Shown in pieces: positions 22,238 through 22,248 of a stretch of 22,248 bases of DNA. The stretch lies in NCBI GenBank assembly GCA_035651595.1, contig DASRFJ010000052.1, positions 1 to 22,248 of the forward strand, given 5' to 3'. Each line of letters opens with the position of its first letter. Position 1 is the stretch's first letter. The notes below the pieces were generated by a model, which made no database searches, was not told where the DNA came from, and worked only from the letters and a program-made list of their open reading frames with translations. A program made the translations under genes and the position numbers. The DNA comes from JAFARZ01 sp035651595. Its GTDB lineage: Bacteria > Actinomycetota > Actinomycetes > Streptosporangiales > Streptosporangiaceae.

Positions 22238-22248
22238 GGAGACTTATG
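22238..22248 (+). promoter_or_regulatory. Ribosome binding site and ATG of the next gene
   Basis: GGAG at 22238-22241 is followed after four bases by ATG at 22246-22248, the last three bases of the window. This is a normal SD/start pair, so a plus-strand gene very likely begins here; nothing of its product is visible. Confidence 0.6.

Larger units (their letters stand above)
21758..22248. other. Right-end region without a convincing gene
   Basis: Nearly 490 bp follow the secreted-protein start. Open frames here have skewed composition (Arg/Pro/Gly) and no SD, so none is called. The region holds the secreted-protein promoter (AT-richer 21770-21840), a large imperfect inverted repeat at 22040-22121, and the start site of a following plus-strand gene at the edge. 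An ATG at 22172 opens a frame to the edge (25 codons) but lacks an SD. Confidence 0.55.

Overview
The window is high-GC DNA with dense, short-gapped genes, mostly GTG/ATG starts, and a protein set typical of a filamentous or soil actinomycete (Actinomycetota): an LCP protein with a LytR_C domain, a MEDS/HATPase anti-sigma-like protein, DUF222/HNH-type sequence, CBM2-bearing secreted glycosidases and an actinobacterial-style cobalamin riboswitch. Genus cannot be fixed from the sequence alone. No tRNA, rRNA, CRISPR array, transposase or phage gene was seen.

Layout. (1) 1-946: the 5' part of a small HNH-type gene leaving the left edge on the minus strand, an AT-rich divergent promoter region, and a P-loop NTPase gene. 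(2) 926-3145, minus strand: a compact three-gene cassette, small ribbon-helix-helix regulator > VOC (glyoxalase/bleomycin-resistance fold) protein > 14-TM MFS drug exporter, headed by two identical palindromes that look like its operator. (3) 3187-5464, minus strand: a membrane protein coupled to a P-loop kinase through a CTGA stop/start, and a SAM methyltransferase. (4) 5529-11516: a vitamin B12 acquisition block. A cobalamin riboswitch whose last hairpin covers the ribosome binding site precedes a BtuF-like lipoprotein, a FecCD/BtuC permease and a BtuD ATPase; then comes an LCP cell-wall protein, a convergent adenosylcobinamide amidohydrolase (CbiZ), and a divergent ArsR/SmtB regulator. (5) 11508-14604: a MEDS-HATPase protein, an exported lipoprotein of unknown role, and an EamA exporter divergent from an Lrp/AsnC regulator with a palindrome on the shared promoter. 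(6) 14605-16353: a perfect 21-bp palindrome, a gentisate/salicylate-dioxygenase-like bicupin that has lost two expected iron ligands, and a divergent VOC protein. (7) 16350-21015: two divergent secreted polysaccharide hydrolases (GH9 endoglucanase type; clan GH-A arabinofuranosidase type with FnIII and CBM2). (8) 21047-22248: a two-TM mini protein, a bidirectional terminator, a small secreted protein, and a structured, apparently gene-free right end with the ATG of a following gene at the last base.

How it fits together: the central block is a coherent B12/corrinoid uptake and salvage unit (riboswitch control of import, CbiZ to strip the tail of imported corrinoids, a candidate metal sensor next to CbiZ). 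The RHH-VOC-MFS cassette looks like a self-regulated detoxification unit. The two hydrolases suggest growth on plant polymers.
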